A stretch of 6,696 nucleotides of DNA, taken from positions 1 to 6,696 of the forward strand of contig JAGALI010000223.1 of assembly GCA_017625275.1 (NCBI GenBank), in the 5' to 3' direction. The notes beneath the pieces were generated by a model. The model saw only the letters and a program-made list of their open reading frames with translations. It searched no databases and was not told where the DNA came from. Positions 1 to 5,891 of the stretch are shown in pieces; the first letter of the stretch is position 1; each line of letters opens with the position of its first letter. Source of the DNA: Clostridia bacterium (lineage in GTDB: Bacteria; Bacillota; Clostridia; Oscillospirales; CAG-272). The translations under genes were made by a program, and so were the position numbers.

Positions 1-166
1 AAGCTGTTGCACAAGCAAGGATTACTGTTTCGCCATAGCGAACAAGCACGCTACCATTTGCAAGGCCAGCCATTTTTCCACTTTCAACAACAAGCTTTCT
101 TCCTGCGAGCTCATACTCATAGGTCTTGTAGTTGTCAAATACTTTTTCTTGGAACATTTGTGCCAT
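1..166 (-). CDS. pnp: Polyribonucleotide nucleotidyltransferase (PNPase), N-terminal fragment
   Basis: Fifty-five N-terminal codons are visible; the gene runs off the left edge. PNPase is the phosphorolytic 3'-5' exoribonuclease of mRNA turnover, a homotrimer often found in the degradosome. The visible part, from MAQMFQEKVF to a segment reading LAGRKLVVESGKMAGLANG and then SVLVRYGETVILACATA, matches the start of the first RNase PH domain of PNPases almost residue for residue. The ATG at 164-166 is chosen because a perfect GGAGG (176-180) lies 9 nt upstream and the sequence begins where PNPases normally begin. rpsO lies upstream on the same strand, the usual rpsO-pnp order, but an intrinsic terminator stands between them, so pnp depends on read-through or on a promoter I cannot see. 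The KH and S1 domains lie outside the window. Confidence 0.95.
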   Translation of the reverse strand, partial: MAQMFQEKVFDNYKTYEYELAGRKLVVESGKMAGLANGSVLVRYGETVILACATA

Positions 167-296
167 TTTGAGTTTCCTCCATTTTTGTTTTTATTTTTTG
201 CGAGGGGACATAGCACTTAACCTAGCAGCCAAGCATTTTTGGACACTTGGTTAACTGCTATCTCACCCGCAGATTAACGAATTTGGTTTTTAAAAA
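167..296 (-). promoter_or_regulatory. Structured pnp leader region between the rpsO terminator and pnp
   Basis: This 130-nt stretch holds no gene. On the minus strand it can form an imperfect hairpin: 255-260 pairs with 223-228 (UAGCAG/CUGCUA), a UUAA bulge follows, then CCAAGUGU pairs with AUGCUUGG (GU pairs included) around a CCAAAA loop. A second partner for the same 5' arm lies just downstream: 249-260 is an 11-of-12 inverted match to 211-222, so two folds compete. After the hairpin comes an A-rich single-stranded stretch leading to the GGAGG. In E. coli the pnp leader hairpin is the site of RNase III cleavage and PNPase autocontrol. A comparable role here is inference. No convincing minus-strand -35/-10 pair was found in this stretch. 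Confidence 0.45.
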
Positions 297-324
297 CTTA
301 GGCTGTGCGACTGCACAGCCTAAG
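292..324 (-). terminator. Intrinsic terminator after rpsO
   Basis: Read on the minus strand, a perfect 12-bp stem (313-324 with 297-308, CTTAGGCTGTGC/GCACAGCCTAAG) closes a 4-nt loop and is followed directly by five T residues (296-292). It begins 20 nt after the rpsO stop codon. This is a textbook Rho-independent terminator. It separates rpsO from pnp and would lower pnp transcription relative to rpsO. Confidence 0.9.
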
Positions 325-344
325 AGAGCGATAATCGCTTTTTC

Positions 345-599
345 TTATTTTCTAAGACCGAGCTTCTCGATAAGTGCACGATAACGTTCAATATCAACCT
401 TTGCAAGGTAGCCGAGAAGGTTACGTCTATGACCTACCATCTTGAGAAGACCTCTGTGTGAGTGGTGGTCATGAGGATTCTTTTTCATATGCTCGTTGAG
501 TGAGTTGATACGGTCTGTGAGAAGAGCGATTTGAACCTCTGGTGAGCCAGTGTCACCCTCATGAGTAGCATATGCTGCGATAATTTCCTGCTTTGTCAT
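345..599 (-). CDS. rpsO: 30S ribosomal protein S15
   Basis: Encodes 84 residues of S15, a primary 16S rRNA-binding protein of the small-subunit platform. The family signature is plain: THEGDTGSPEVQIALLTDRI near the N-terminus, then DHHSHRGLLKMVGHRRNLLGYL and the C-terminal RYRALIEKLGLRK. The usual length is 88-89 residues; the difference lies in the first helix, which is about five residues shorter than in B. subtilis S15. No in-frame upstream start with a better site is needed, because AAAGGTG (about 608-614) sits a normal distance upstream of the ATG at 597-599. A consensus promoter lies about 100 nt upstream and a strong terminator just downstream, so a monocistronic rpsO transcript is the likely main product. 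One small oddity is SHRG where many homologues have SRRG. Confidence 0.98.
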   Translation of the reverse strand: MTKQEIIAAYATHEGDTGSPEVQIALLTDRINSLNEHMKKNPHDHHSHRGLLKMVGHRRNLLGYLAKVDIERYRALIEKLGLRK

Positions 600-700
600 T
601 TTTGTTTCACCTTTCTTAATTTATTTGACTCCGAGTACACAGCAAGCGGTTGGTGATACGCCATTTGGCTTAGTCCGTAAACCGAGCATTCGGTGCCACG
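600..700 (-). promoter_or_regulatory. rpsO 5' leader, possible S15 autoregulatory RNA
   Basis: The predicted start of transcription near 700 leaves about 100 nt of untranslated leader, long for such a short gene. On the minus strand it contains a 5-bp hairpin ACCGA-AUGC-UCGGU (694-681), a small GCCAAAUGGC hairpin (669-660), and an alternative pairing in which UGGC (698-695) takes GCCA (669-666) and encloses the first hairpin. A UCACC (656-652) is fully complementary to the GGUGA of the ribosome binding site (611-607), so the site could be masked. S15 represses its own mRNA through leader structures in several bacterial groups, with different folds in each. I cannot assign this leader to a named class, so regulation by S15 is inference. 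Confidence 0.45.
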
Positions 701-706
701 GTGATG

Positions 707-735
707 ATTATATCACATATATTTTGATTTGTAAA
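707..735 (-). promoter_or_regulatory. Sigma-A-type promoter for rpsO
   Basis: On the minus strand TTTACA (735-730) and a perfect TATAAT (712-707) are separated by exactly 17 bp, which is an almost ideal housekeeping promoter. The start of transcription should fall near 700. The promoter begins only about 25 nt after the stop codon of the downstream TauE-like gene, with no intrinsic terminator in between, so some TauE-operon transcripts may also run into rpsO. Confidence 0.85.
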
Positions 736-759
736 GAGTTTTTTGAAAAAATTATATTT

Positions 760-1122
760 TTATTTTTCTTTATTAATAACTACTTTAATTATACCTAATG
801 CTCCACTAATGATTAAAAGAGCGCCCAAGCATATTCTTGGGATTTTTGGGTCTACTATATTTGCAAGGTGAGAAAGAGCAAACGCCCCAACCGAGCCGAA
901 GGCAGACATAATAAGCACCTGCCAAGGATTTATCCTTCTTTTAAAAAGATGGATAAGCACTGCAAAAGCACCACACACAATAAAAAATACAAGGTTTGTT
1001 CCCTGTGCAATAATTTGCTCGAAATTCAAACACAGGGTGAGGTAAATCACTAAAAAGCCTCCACCACCTATGCCCATTCCCATAAGGACGGCTATTAGAA
1101 ATGAAATCACGATATCAAGCAT
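760..1122 (-). CDS. Half-size TauE/SafE-family membrane protein (second of a pair)
   Basis: About 120 residues, almost entirely hydrophobic, with room for about four membrane segments. The GMGIGGGGFLVIYL glycine-rich motif, the following AQGTNLVFF and the closing LGALLIISGALGIIKVV are typical of one TSUP (TauE/SafE, DUF81) repeat. Full-length members have two such repeats in about 250 residues, so this is a half carrier; its partner is the gene just upstream. The start is uncertain: ATG at 1120-1122 has GGTGA (1134-1130) 7 nt upstream and is preferred. ATG at 1123-1125 overlaps the upstream stop as TGATG, and an ATG at 1138-1140 is possible but its AGGTG lies only 1 nt away. Family members export sulfite, sulfoacetate or other organic acids, and the substrate here cannot be read from sequence. 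The tail is charged (INKEK). Confidence 0.85.
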   Translation of the reverse strand: MLDIVISFLIAVLMGMGIGGGGFLVIYLTLCLNFEQIIAQGTNLVFFIVCGAFAVLIHLFKRRINPWQVLIMSAFGSVGAFALSHLANIVDPKIPRICLGALLIISGALGIIKVVINKEK

Positions 1123-1124
1123 CA

Positions 1125-1505
1125 TCACATCACCATACATACACCTGAATAAATAACTAGTGCACTAAAGCAAATAGACAGATATTTTGTCTTTATTTTA
1201 TCCGTCAAAAATCCTCCAAGTGCTCCACCTAGTATTGCCGATGGGATAAGCGTTTTTATCATATCCGTGTCGATATTTCCACCCTTAGAATATGCAAACA
1301 GGCTGATTATTGAAATGGGTATAACTGCACACAGGGTCGTGGCAAAATTGTCCTTTTTATCATTTTTAGTAAGCAATGAAAGCATATAGACAAAAATTAT
1401 TCCTCCACCTGTTCCGAGAAAGCCATTTATTCCACCTGCAACAAATGACAAAAGGCAAAAAAGAAGCACACTTCCCTTGCCTGATTTTTTAAGCTCTAAA
1501 TCCAT
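1125..1505 (-). CDS. Half-size TauE/SafE-family membrane protein (first of a pair)
   Basis: Encodes 126 residues with a short charged N-terminus (MDLELKKSGKG) and about four hydrophobic segments. The segment around residues 23-41, AGGINGFLGTGGGIIFVYM, is the glycine-rich signature of TSUP carriers, and ATTLCAVIPISIISLFAYSKGG (residues 55-76) matches the second conserved stretch, which ends in a loop and ILGGALGGFLTDKI (91-104). Like the next gene it covers only one repeat of the normal two-repeat protein. Its stop codon TGA (1127-1125) overlaps or abuts the start of the second half, so the two are probably translated together and form a heteromeric carrier. The ribosome binding site is weak: only an A-rich run and GATGG upstream of the ATG at 1503-1505. 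The transported anion is unknown. Confidence 0.87.
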   Translation of the reverse strand: MDLELKKSGKGSVLLFCLLSFVAGGINGFLGTGGGIIFVYMLSLLTKNDKKDNFATTLCAVIPISIISLFAYSKGGNIDTDMIKTLIPSAILGGALGGFLTDKIKTKYLSICFSALVIYSGVCMVM

Positions 1506-1553
1506 ATCTAAACCATCTTTTTTTAAAAATTTTTTACTTTTGCCAAAAATTCA

Positions 1554-1582
1554 TTGATTTTTCATTTTATTTCTGTTAATAT
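1554..1582 (+). promoter_or_regulatory. Candidate promoter for the ftsK-tmk operon
   Basis: TTGATT (1554-1559) and TAATAT (1577-1582) are separated by 17 bp, and a TG one base before the -10 (1574-1575) makes it an extended -10 element. The start would lie near 1589, giving a leader of roughly 108 nt. A second extended -10 (TG at 1613-1614, TATTAT at 1616-1621) lies downstream but has no good -35. Which of them is used cannot be told by eye. Confidence 0.45.
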
Positions 1583-1608
1583 ATATTATATGGAAGTTTT
1601 TCGCGCAA
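1580..1608 (-). promoter_or_regulatory. Candidate promoter for the TauE pair
   Basis: On the minus strand TTGCGC (1608-1603) and TATATA (1585-1580) are 17 bp apart. The -10 is good and the -35 matches in only its first three bases. The -35 overlaps the left arm of the inverted repeat at 1602-1632, and the -10 overlaps the plus-strand candidate promoter for ftsK. Sequence in this stretch is AT-rich, so chance matches are likely. Confidence 0.3.
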
Positions 1609-1625
1609 ATACTGTTATTATATGG
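1584..1625. repeat. 10-bp direct repeat in the tauE/ftsK intergenic region
   Basis: TATTATATGG occurs exactly at 1584-1593 and again at 1616-1625, a centre-to-centre distance of 32 bp, about three helical turns. Each copy is preceded by CTGTTA (1573-1578 and 1612-1617), so the similarity extends slightly further with a gap. The copies may be tandem promoter elements or paired binding sites. Confidence 0.6.
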
Positions 1626-1632
1626 TTGCGCG
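1602..1632. repeat. Inverted repeat CGCGCAA-N17-TTGCGCG
   Basis: A perfect 7-bp inverted repeat (1602-1608 and 1626-1632) with a 17-bp spacer that contains the second candidate -10 of ftsK. The arms are GC-rich in an otherwise AT-rich intergenic region. It could be an operator for a dimeric regulator, or a hairpin in the ftsK leader if transcription starts upstream near 1589. No family of regulator is recognised. Confidence 0.5.
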
Positions 1633-1696
1633 CGCCTGAGTTTTTGACATTTTCGCTCATGTTGAGCATGACATATAGCTTTAGAAAGGATTAGAG

Positions 1697-4504
1697 ATGA
1701 AAAAAACAAACGAAAACGAAAGACTAAAAAAGCCATTTGCAGGTAAGCAAAATGGCAAAAAGAAAGCGAAAAAGCCTTCTAAAATTTTGCCTATTATAAG
1801 CCGACTTATGCCATATATTTTGGCTGTTCTTTTTGTCGTAATTTTATTTACGCTTGTTGGTGGACTTGGATTTTCAAGGGTTCTTTACGGACTTTTCTCT
1901 ACCTTTGGCTCTTATTTTATTCTTGTATTTCTTCTCTATCACTCTCTTATGTGGTACTACGATACAAGCAGAAAAATTTGCACAAGACGCGTTTGCTGTT
2001 CTCTTGTGATTGTTCTTTGCGTTTCCATTATTCAGCATCTTGCTTGTATTAATAGCCAAGGCTTTGTATACAAGGCTATTGACGGGGCTGAGGTTAACAA
2101 GCCATCTATTTTCGAGCTTTATCAGCTTGGTGCTGATGGAATTGGCGGTGGAGCTATTGGTGGTGGAATTGCAGGTCTATTTCTCTCCACAATTGGCAAG
2201 GGCTTTACAATTTTTGTAATACTTGTTGTTCTACTGTTTATGTTTCTACAAATGTTCAATATCACTCCTACTTCCATATTCAATCGCATTTTTAAGGACA
2301 AGCTTGAGGAAAAGCGTGCAAGAAAGGAAGAGGCCAGACGACGCGCTGCCCTTCGCAGAAAGCACAAAAAATTCCGTGTTATTGATGATGACGAGAGCGA
2401 CTATGTTGCTCCAGTTATGGATGAGCGAATCTTGCGCGCTATGAACGAGCGTGATGAATATGATGATGACCAAGAAAATAATGATTTGAGCGAGGAATTT
2501 ACAATTCAACGACAAAGCGTTTCCTCGGAGCCTCAGCCTGAGGTGCGCACCTCTCCACTTCAAAGAAGTGCTTCACCATATAGATTTACAGCTGAGCCTG
2601 TTGTTGCTCCCGCCCCAGAGTCAGGGCAAGGTCCATCTATTAATACTGGTGAGTTCGTATTAAATTCACCTGCATTTAAGGTGGCTGAGCCTAAGGTGGA
2701 AAGCTATCAGGAATATGAGGATGATGAGCTTGATGACGAGCCAGCATTTGACCCTATGCCAGAGCCAGAGCCTGTATATGAGCCTGTAAAGCCAGAGCCT
2801 GTGTATGAGCCATTTGAGCCTATAAAGCCAGAGCCTGTATATAAGCCTGCCCCTGAGCCTGCTAATAATGATTTCATTCACGAGGCTGACGAAATGGACG
2901 AGCCCGAAAAGCGTGGTCTTTTCAGCAGATTTAAGCGTGAAAAGAGCGAGTCCGAGGAAAAGCCTGTTAAGGAAGAAAAAATCAAGGATGCTCCTAAGCC
3001 TCCTAAGAAGAAAAAGAAGCACATCTTCCCACCTATTGATATTTTCGAGGTTAAGGACGATAATGCAGATATGGACGCTGTTAACGAGGAGCTTCAAGAA
3101 AAGGCCCGCATAATCGTTGACACATTAAAGAGCTTTAATATCAGCACAAGAATTGTTGATATTGCAAGAGGTCCTACGGTTACAAGATATGAGCTTATGC
3201 CAGAGGCTGGTGTCAAGGTGCGCTCTATTGCCAACCTTGTTGATGATATTGCCCTTTACCTTGCTGCAGAGGGCATAAGAATGGAATGCCCTATTCCTGG
3301 CAAGAGTGCTGTTGGTATTGAGGTGCCTAATAGCATTACAAGCATGGTTTATCTCCGTAGTCTTCTTGAGGATCCAAAATTCAAGCAGGCCAAGAGTGCT
3401 GTTACCTGCGCTGTTGGTAAGAGCATTTCTGGTGAAAATGTTTATATTGATGTTGCAAAGCTACCTCACCTTTTGGTTGCAGGTGCTACAGGTATGGGTA
3501 AGTCCGTTTGTATTAACTCTCTGCTTATAAGTCTTCTCTATAAGGCATCACCTGATGATTTAAGACTTATTCTTATCGACCCAAAAAGAGTTGAGTTTGC
3601 ACCTTACAATGGCATTCCTCACCTTCTTGTTCCTGTTGTTTGTGATGTTAAAAAATCTATTGGTACGCTTCAATGGGCTGTTTCAGAGATGGAGCGTCGT
3701 TTTGAAACCCTTGAAGGCGCGTGCGTGCGTGATATAGGCGAATATAACGAGCGTGTTGAGCGTGGTGCCGTTGATGCCGAAAAGCTTGCTAGAATAGTCA
3801 TAGTTATTGACGAGCTTTATGACCTTAAGATGCAGGTGCCTGAGATTGATGATTATATCATCAGACTTACTCAAAAGGCGCGTGCTGCCGGTATCCATGT
3901 AATTATTGGTACACAGCGTCCGTCTGTTGATGTTATTACTGGTGTTATTAAGGCTAATATTCCTTCTAGAATTGCCTTCCGTGTTCCTGCACAGGTTGAC
4001 TCTCGTACTATTCTCGATGAGGTTGGTGCCGAGAAGCTTGTTGCCCGTGGAGATATGCTTCTTAAGCCTGTTGGCGCACTTAAGCCTATCCGTCTACAGG
4101 GCGCATTTATGACTGACGAGGAGCGCGAAAAGGTTACTAACTTCCTAAAGGAAAACTCAAGCGAAAACTACGATGAGGATGTTATAAATCAAATCGAATC
4201 CAATACTGCTAAGCTTCAAAAGGCCGAGAAAAAGGCTGAACTTGATGGCGAGGGAGGCGATGGTAGCGATCTTGATGAAAAGTTCTATGCAGCGCTTGAA
4301 ATTGCCACAGATATGGGTAGAATTTCCTCCTCCCTTCTCCAAAGAAAGCTAAACCTTGGATTCCAGCGTGCAGCTAGAATTATTGACCAAATGGAGGAGC
4401 TTGGATATATTGGAGAGCAAAACGGATCCAAGCCAAGAGATGTTCTTATTACCAAGGAGGATTTTCTTGAGCTTCGTATGAGAAACAGCGAGGATATTGA
4501 TTAA
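1697..4504 (+). CDS. ftsK: FtsK/SpoIIIE-family DNA translocase
   Basis: Encodes 935 residues: a septum-anchored, ATP-driven double-stranded DNA pump that clears or packs chromosomes at division or sporulation. Order of parts: basic N-terminus (1-30); hydrophobic membrane segments near 34-58, 62-88, 99-118 and 150-188; a very basic stretch (202-226); an acidic, proline-rich linker (about 228-440) with PEPVY repeats; motor alpha domain (about 455-580); motor beta domain with Walker A GATGMGKS (596-603), Walker B VIVIDEL (701-707), GTQRPSVDVITG (738-749) and QVDSRTILD (766-774); and a C-terminal winged-helix gamma domain (860-920, LLQRKLNLGFQRAARIIDQM), which reads chromosome-orienting sites. 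AGAAAGGA (1683-1690) sits 6 nt before the ATG. Several motor residues depart from the usual consensus. FtsK and SpoIIIE cannot be distinguished from this gene alone. Its stop overlaps the tmk start by 1 nt. Confidence 0.96.
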   Translation: MKKTNENERLKKPFAGKQNGKKKAKKPSKILPIISRLMPYILAVLFVVILFTLVGGLGFSRVLYGLFSTFGSYFILVFLLYHSLMWYYDTSRKICTRRVCCSLVIVLCVSIIQHLACINSQGFVYKAIDGAEVNKPSIFELYQLGADGIGGGAIGGGIAGLFLSTIGKGFTIFVILVVLLFMFLQMFNITPTSIFNRIFKDKLEEKRARKEEARRRAALRRKHKKFRVIDDDESDYVAPVMDERILRAMNERDEYDDDQENNDLSEEFTIQRQSVSSEPQPEVRTSPLQRSASPYRFTAEPVVAPAPESGQGPSINTGEFVLNSPAFKVAEPKVESYQEYEDDELDDEPAFDPMPEPEPVYEPVKPEPVYEPFEPIKPEPVYKPAPEPANNDFIHEADEMDEPEKRGLFSRFKREKSESEEKPVKEEKIKDAPKPPKKKKKHIFPPIDIFEVKDDNADMDAVNEELQEKARIIVDTLKSFNISTRIVDIARGPTVTRYELMPEAGVKVRSIANLVDDIALYLAAEGIRMECPIPGKSAVGIEVPNSITSMVYLRSLLEDPKFKQAKSAVTCAVGKSISGENVYIDVAKLPHLLVAGATGMGKSVCINSLLISLLYKASPDDLRLILIDPKRVEFAPYNGIPHLLVPVVCDVKKSIGTLQWAVSEMERRFETLEGACVRDIGEYNERVERGAVDAEKLARIVIVIDELYDLKMQVPEIDDYIIRLTQKARAAGIHVIIGTQRPSVDVITGVIKANIPSRIAFRVPAQVDSRTILDEVGAEKLVARGDMLLKPVGALKPIRLQGAFMTDEEREKVTNFLKENSSENYDEDVINQIESNTAKLQKAEKKAELDGEGGDGSDLDEKFYAALEIATDMGRISSSLLQRKLNLGFQRAARIIDQMEELGYIGEQNGSKPRDVLITKEDFLELRMRNSEDID
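2765..2848 (+). repeat. PEPVY repeats in the FtsK linker
   Basis: Three copies of PEPVY(E/K)P occur at residues 357-363, 366-372 and 378-384, spaced 27 and 36 bp. The copies share nearly the same codons (CCA GAG CCT GTA/GTG TAT), which suggests fairly recent duplication rather than convergence of proline- and glutamate-rich linker sequence. The linker joins membrane anchor to motor and is normally free to vary in length. Confidence 0.85.
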
Positions 4505-5166
4505 TGGGTAAATTTATTGTTATTGACGGTCTTGATGGCTCTGGAAAGGGCACTCAAACTGATATTTTAGTTGAAAGATTAAAGAGTGAGGGAAAGCGTG
4601 TTCGCACGCTATCCTTCCCTATTTACGAAAATGACAGCTCTCTTTTTGTAAGAATGTATCTCGACGGAAAGCTTGGAAGCAAGCCCTCCGACACTAACGC
4701 ATTTAGCGCATCTATGTTTTTTGCGTGCGATAGATACATAAGCTACAAGACAGACTGGATAAAGGATATTTGTGAGCCTGACACATATGTTATTGCTAAC
4801 AGATACACCTCTGCCAACGCAGTGCATCAGCTTTCAAAGCTTCCACGCGAGGATTGGAACGACTTTTTAAAATGGCTTTGGGATTTCGAATTTGCGAAAA
4901 TAGGCTTACCTGTGCCTGATGCAACCATATATCTTGAGCTACCACCAAGGCTTTCGCTTTCACTTGTTCGCTCAAGAAGTGCTGAAACTGGCAGAAAGAT
5001 GGACATTCACGAGCTTGATACCTCATATATGGAAAAGTGCTACGATGCTGCGCTATTCTCCTGCAAGGAGCTTAATTGGAAGCAAATCAAGTGCTATAAT
5101 GGTGACACTATTCGCACAATTGACGATATTGCTGAGGAAATTTATAACGAGGTTAAGGAACTTTGA
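4504..5166 (+). CDS. tmk: Thymidylate kinase (dTMP kinase)
   Basis: Encodes 220 residues, a normal length. The enzyme phosphorylates dTMP to dTDP with ATP in the cytoplasm, an essential step in dTTP supply. The P-loop is at residues 9-17 (GLDGSGKGT), with G after the catalytic K as in adenylate kinases rather than the S/T usual in Tmk. FACDRYISYK (73-82) is the conserved central helix. The usual DRY substrate motif is NRY (99-101) in VIANRYTSANAVHQ; I recall this form in a clostridial Tmk-like clade, so it is probably a subfamily trait and not decay. A charged lid lies near 156-169 (RSRSAETGRKMD). The ATG overlaps the ftsK stop (TAATG), with GCGAGG about 10 nt upstream. dTMP preference is inferred from the family, and another deoxynucleotide is possible. 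Confidence 0.9.
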   Translation: MGKFIVIDGLDGSGKGTQTDILVERLKSEGKRVRTLSFPIYENDSSLFVRMYLDGKLGSKPSDTNAFSASMFFACDRYISYKTDWIKDICEPDTYVIANRYTSANAVHQLSKLPREDWNDFLKWLWDFEFAKIGLPVPDATIYLELPPRLSLSLVRSRSAETGRKMDIHELDTSYMEKCYDAALFSCKELNWKQIKCYNGDTIRTIDDIAEEIYNEVKEL

Positions 5167-5882
5167 TTTCATTTAAAACAGGTGCATCATCTGAGTATAT
5201 AAACGACTTTTGTCGTGTTTTCGGAGATGATGAGGAATTTGTGTGCTCTGTTATCTTGTGTGCAAATGAGGTTTTTGAAATTTATGAGGACAATTCCTTC
5301 TTAGGGGGACTTTGCGTTCTTGATGTGAGCATAAAAAGCGGATATTCCATAAAAAATGGTGCTTATATCTATGGTGCGTTTATTTGTGAAAGCGCGCGTG
5401 GGCGTGGGCTTTTTAAGCAATTGTGTGAGTATGTATTTGAGTTTTATCAAAACGAATTTTACGATTTTGCCCTCACAATTCCTGCAAGTCATGACCTGTT
5501 CCCTCTTTATGAAAGGCTTGGCTTTAAAACAGCTATTGAGGGCTGTGTATCGATTTTAGGTGAGGCTTGTGGTGTTATTTTGCCAAAGGAAGTCACGATT
5601 ATTGATTTCGATGATGATTTTAATTTGCTTTATTTTCTGCACATTGAAAATGATATGCTTATAAAGGATTTTGACCTTTTTAAGCACACTGTTGCTGATT
5701 TTGAAATAAAATACATTGAATTTAACGGTGCGCGTGGCTATGCCCTTTTAAAAGACGATATGATTATCTATGCTTCTGGTAGCTTTGTAGAATACAAGAC
5801 CTCGAAAAAGGGGCTTTTGCTACCTTTTGGAGAGAAAATCTGCACAGAAGGTGCGCTTTGCGATATTTTGTTTGAAATTTAG
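5163..5882 (+). CDS. GNAT-family N-acetyltransferase with C-terminal extension
   Basis: Encodes 239 residues. Residues 11-30 (EYINDFCRVFGDDEEFVCSV), then YIYGAFICESARGRGLFKQL (69-88) with the RGRG acetyl-CoA pyrophosphate loop at 79-82, and LFPLYERLGF (112-121) with Tyr116 as the likely general acid, make a complete GNAT fold. It transfers acetyl from acetyl-CoA to an amine; the substrate is unknown. The following 100 or so residues (about 140-239) form a second domain I do not recognise, rich in Asp, Phe and Ile. The start is TTG at 5163, overlapping the tmk stop as TTGA, with GAGGT (5149-5153) 9 nt upstream. No in-frame ATG is close enough to keep the first helix, so TTG is favoured. Coupling to tmk is likely. 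Confidence 0.82.
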   Translation: MISFKTGASSEYINDFCRVFGDDEEFVCSVILCANEVFEIYEDNSFLGGLCVLDVSIKSGYSIKNGAYIYGAFICESARGRGLFKQLCEYVFEFYQNEFYDFALTIPASHDLFPLYERLGFKTAIEGCVSILGEACGVILPKEVTIIDFDDDFNLLYFLHIENDMLIKDFDLFKHTVADFEIKYIEFNGARGYALLKDDMIIYASGSFVEYKTSKKGLLLPFGEKICTEGALCDILFEI

Positions 5883-5891
5883 GAGACTATT

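Noticed and set aside
22..216. Minus-strand open frame of 64 codons at the left edge
   Set aside because: It is the pnp start region read in another frame; the pnp frame has the correct ribosome binding site and PNPase residues.
327..339. Small AGCGA-TAA-TCGCT hairpin followed by T-rich sequence on the plus strand
   Set aside because: A 5-bp stem with no plus-strand gene ending nearby; it lies just after the rpsO stop, next to the real 12-bp terminator stem.
739..752. TTTTTT-G-AAAAAA inverted repeat as a terminator after the TauE pair
   Set aside because: The stem is only A-T pairs with almost no loop, and it lacks a GC-rich part, so termination is unlikely.
868..1053. Plus-strand open frame of 61 codons opposite the second TauE half
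   Set aside because: No motif, and it is antisense to a well-supported membrane protein.
1644..1649. Perfect TTGACA on the plus strand upstream of ftsK
   Set aside because: No acceptable -10 lies 16-19 bp downstream; the nearest AT-rich hexamer (TATAGC region) is too far.
1655..1671. GCTCA-TGT-TGAGC hairpin, with an alternative TCATG/CATGA pairing, in the ftsK leader
   Set aside because: Only 5 bp each, close enough to the ribosome binding site to be interesting but too weak to claim as a regulatory element.
2666..3097. Antisense open frame of 143 codons, rich in Leu and Arg
   Set aside because: It lies opposite the PEPVY and acidic linker of ftsK; the repeated RLWLYRL pattern is just the reverse reading of those codons, and the FtsK frame is certain.
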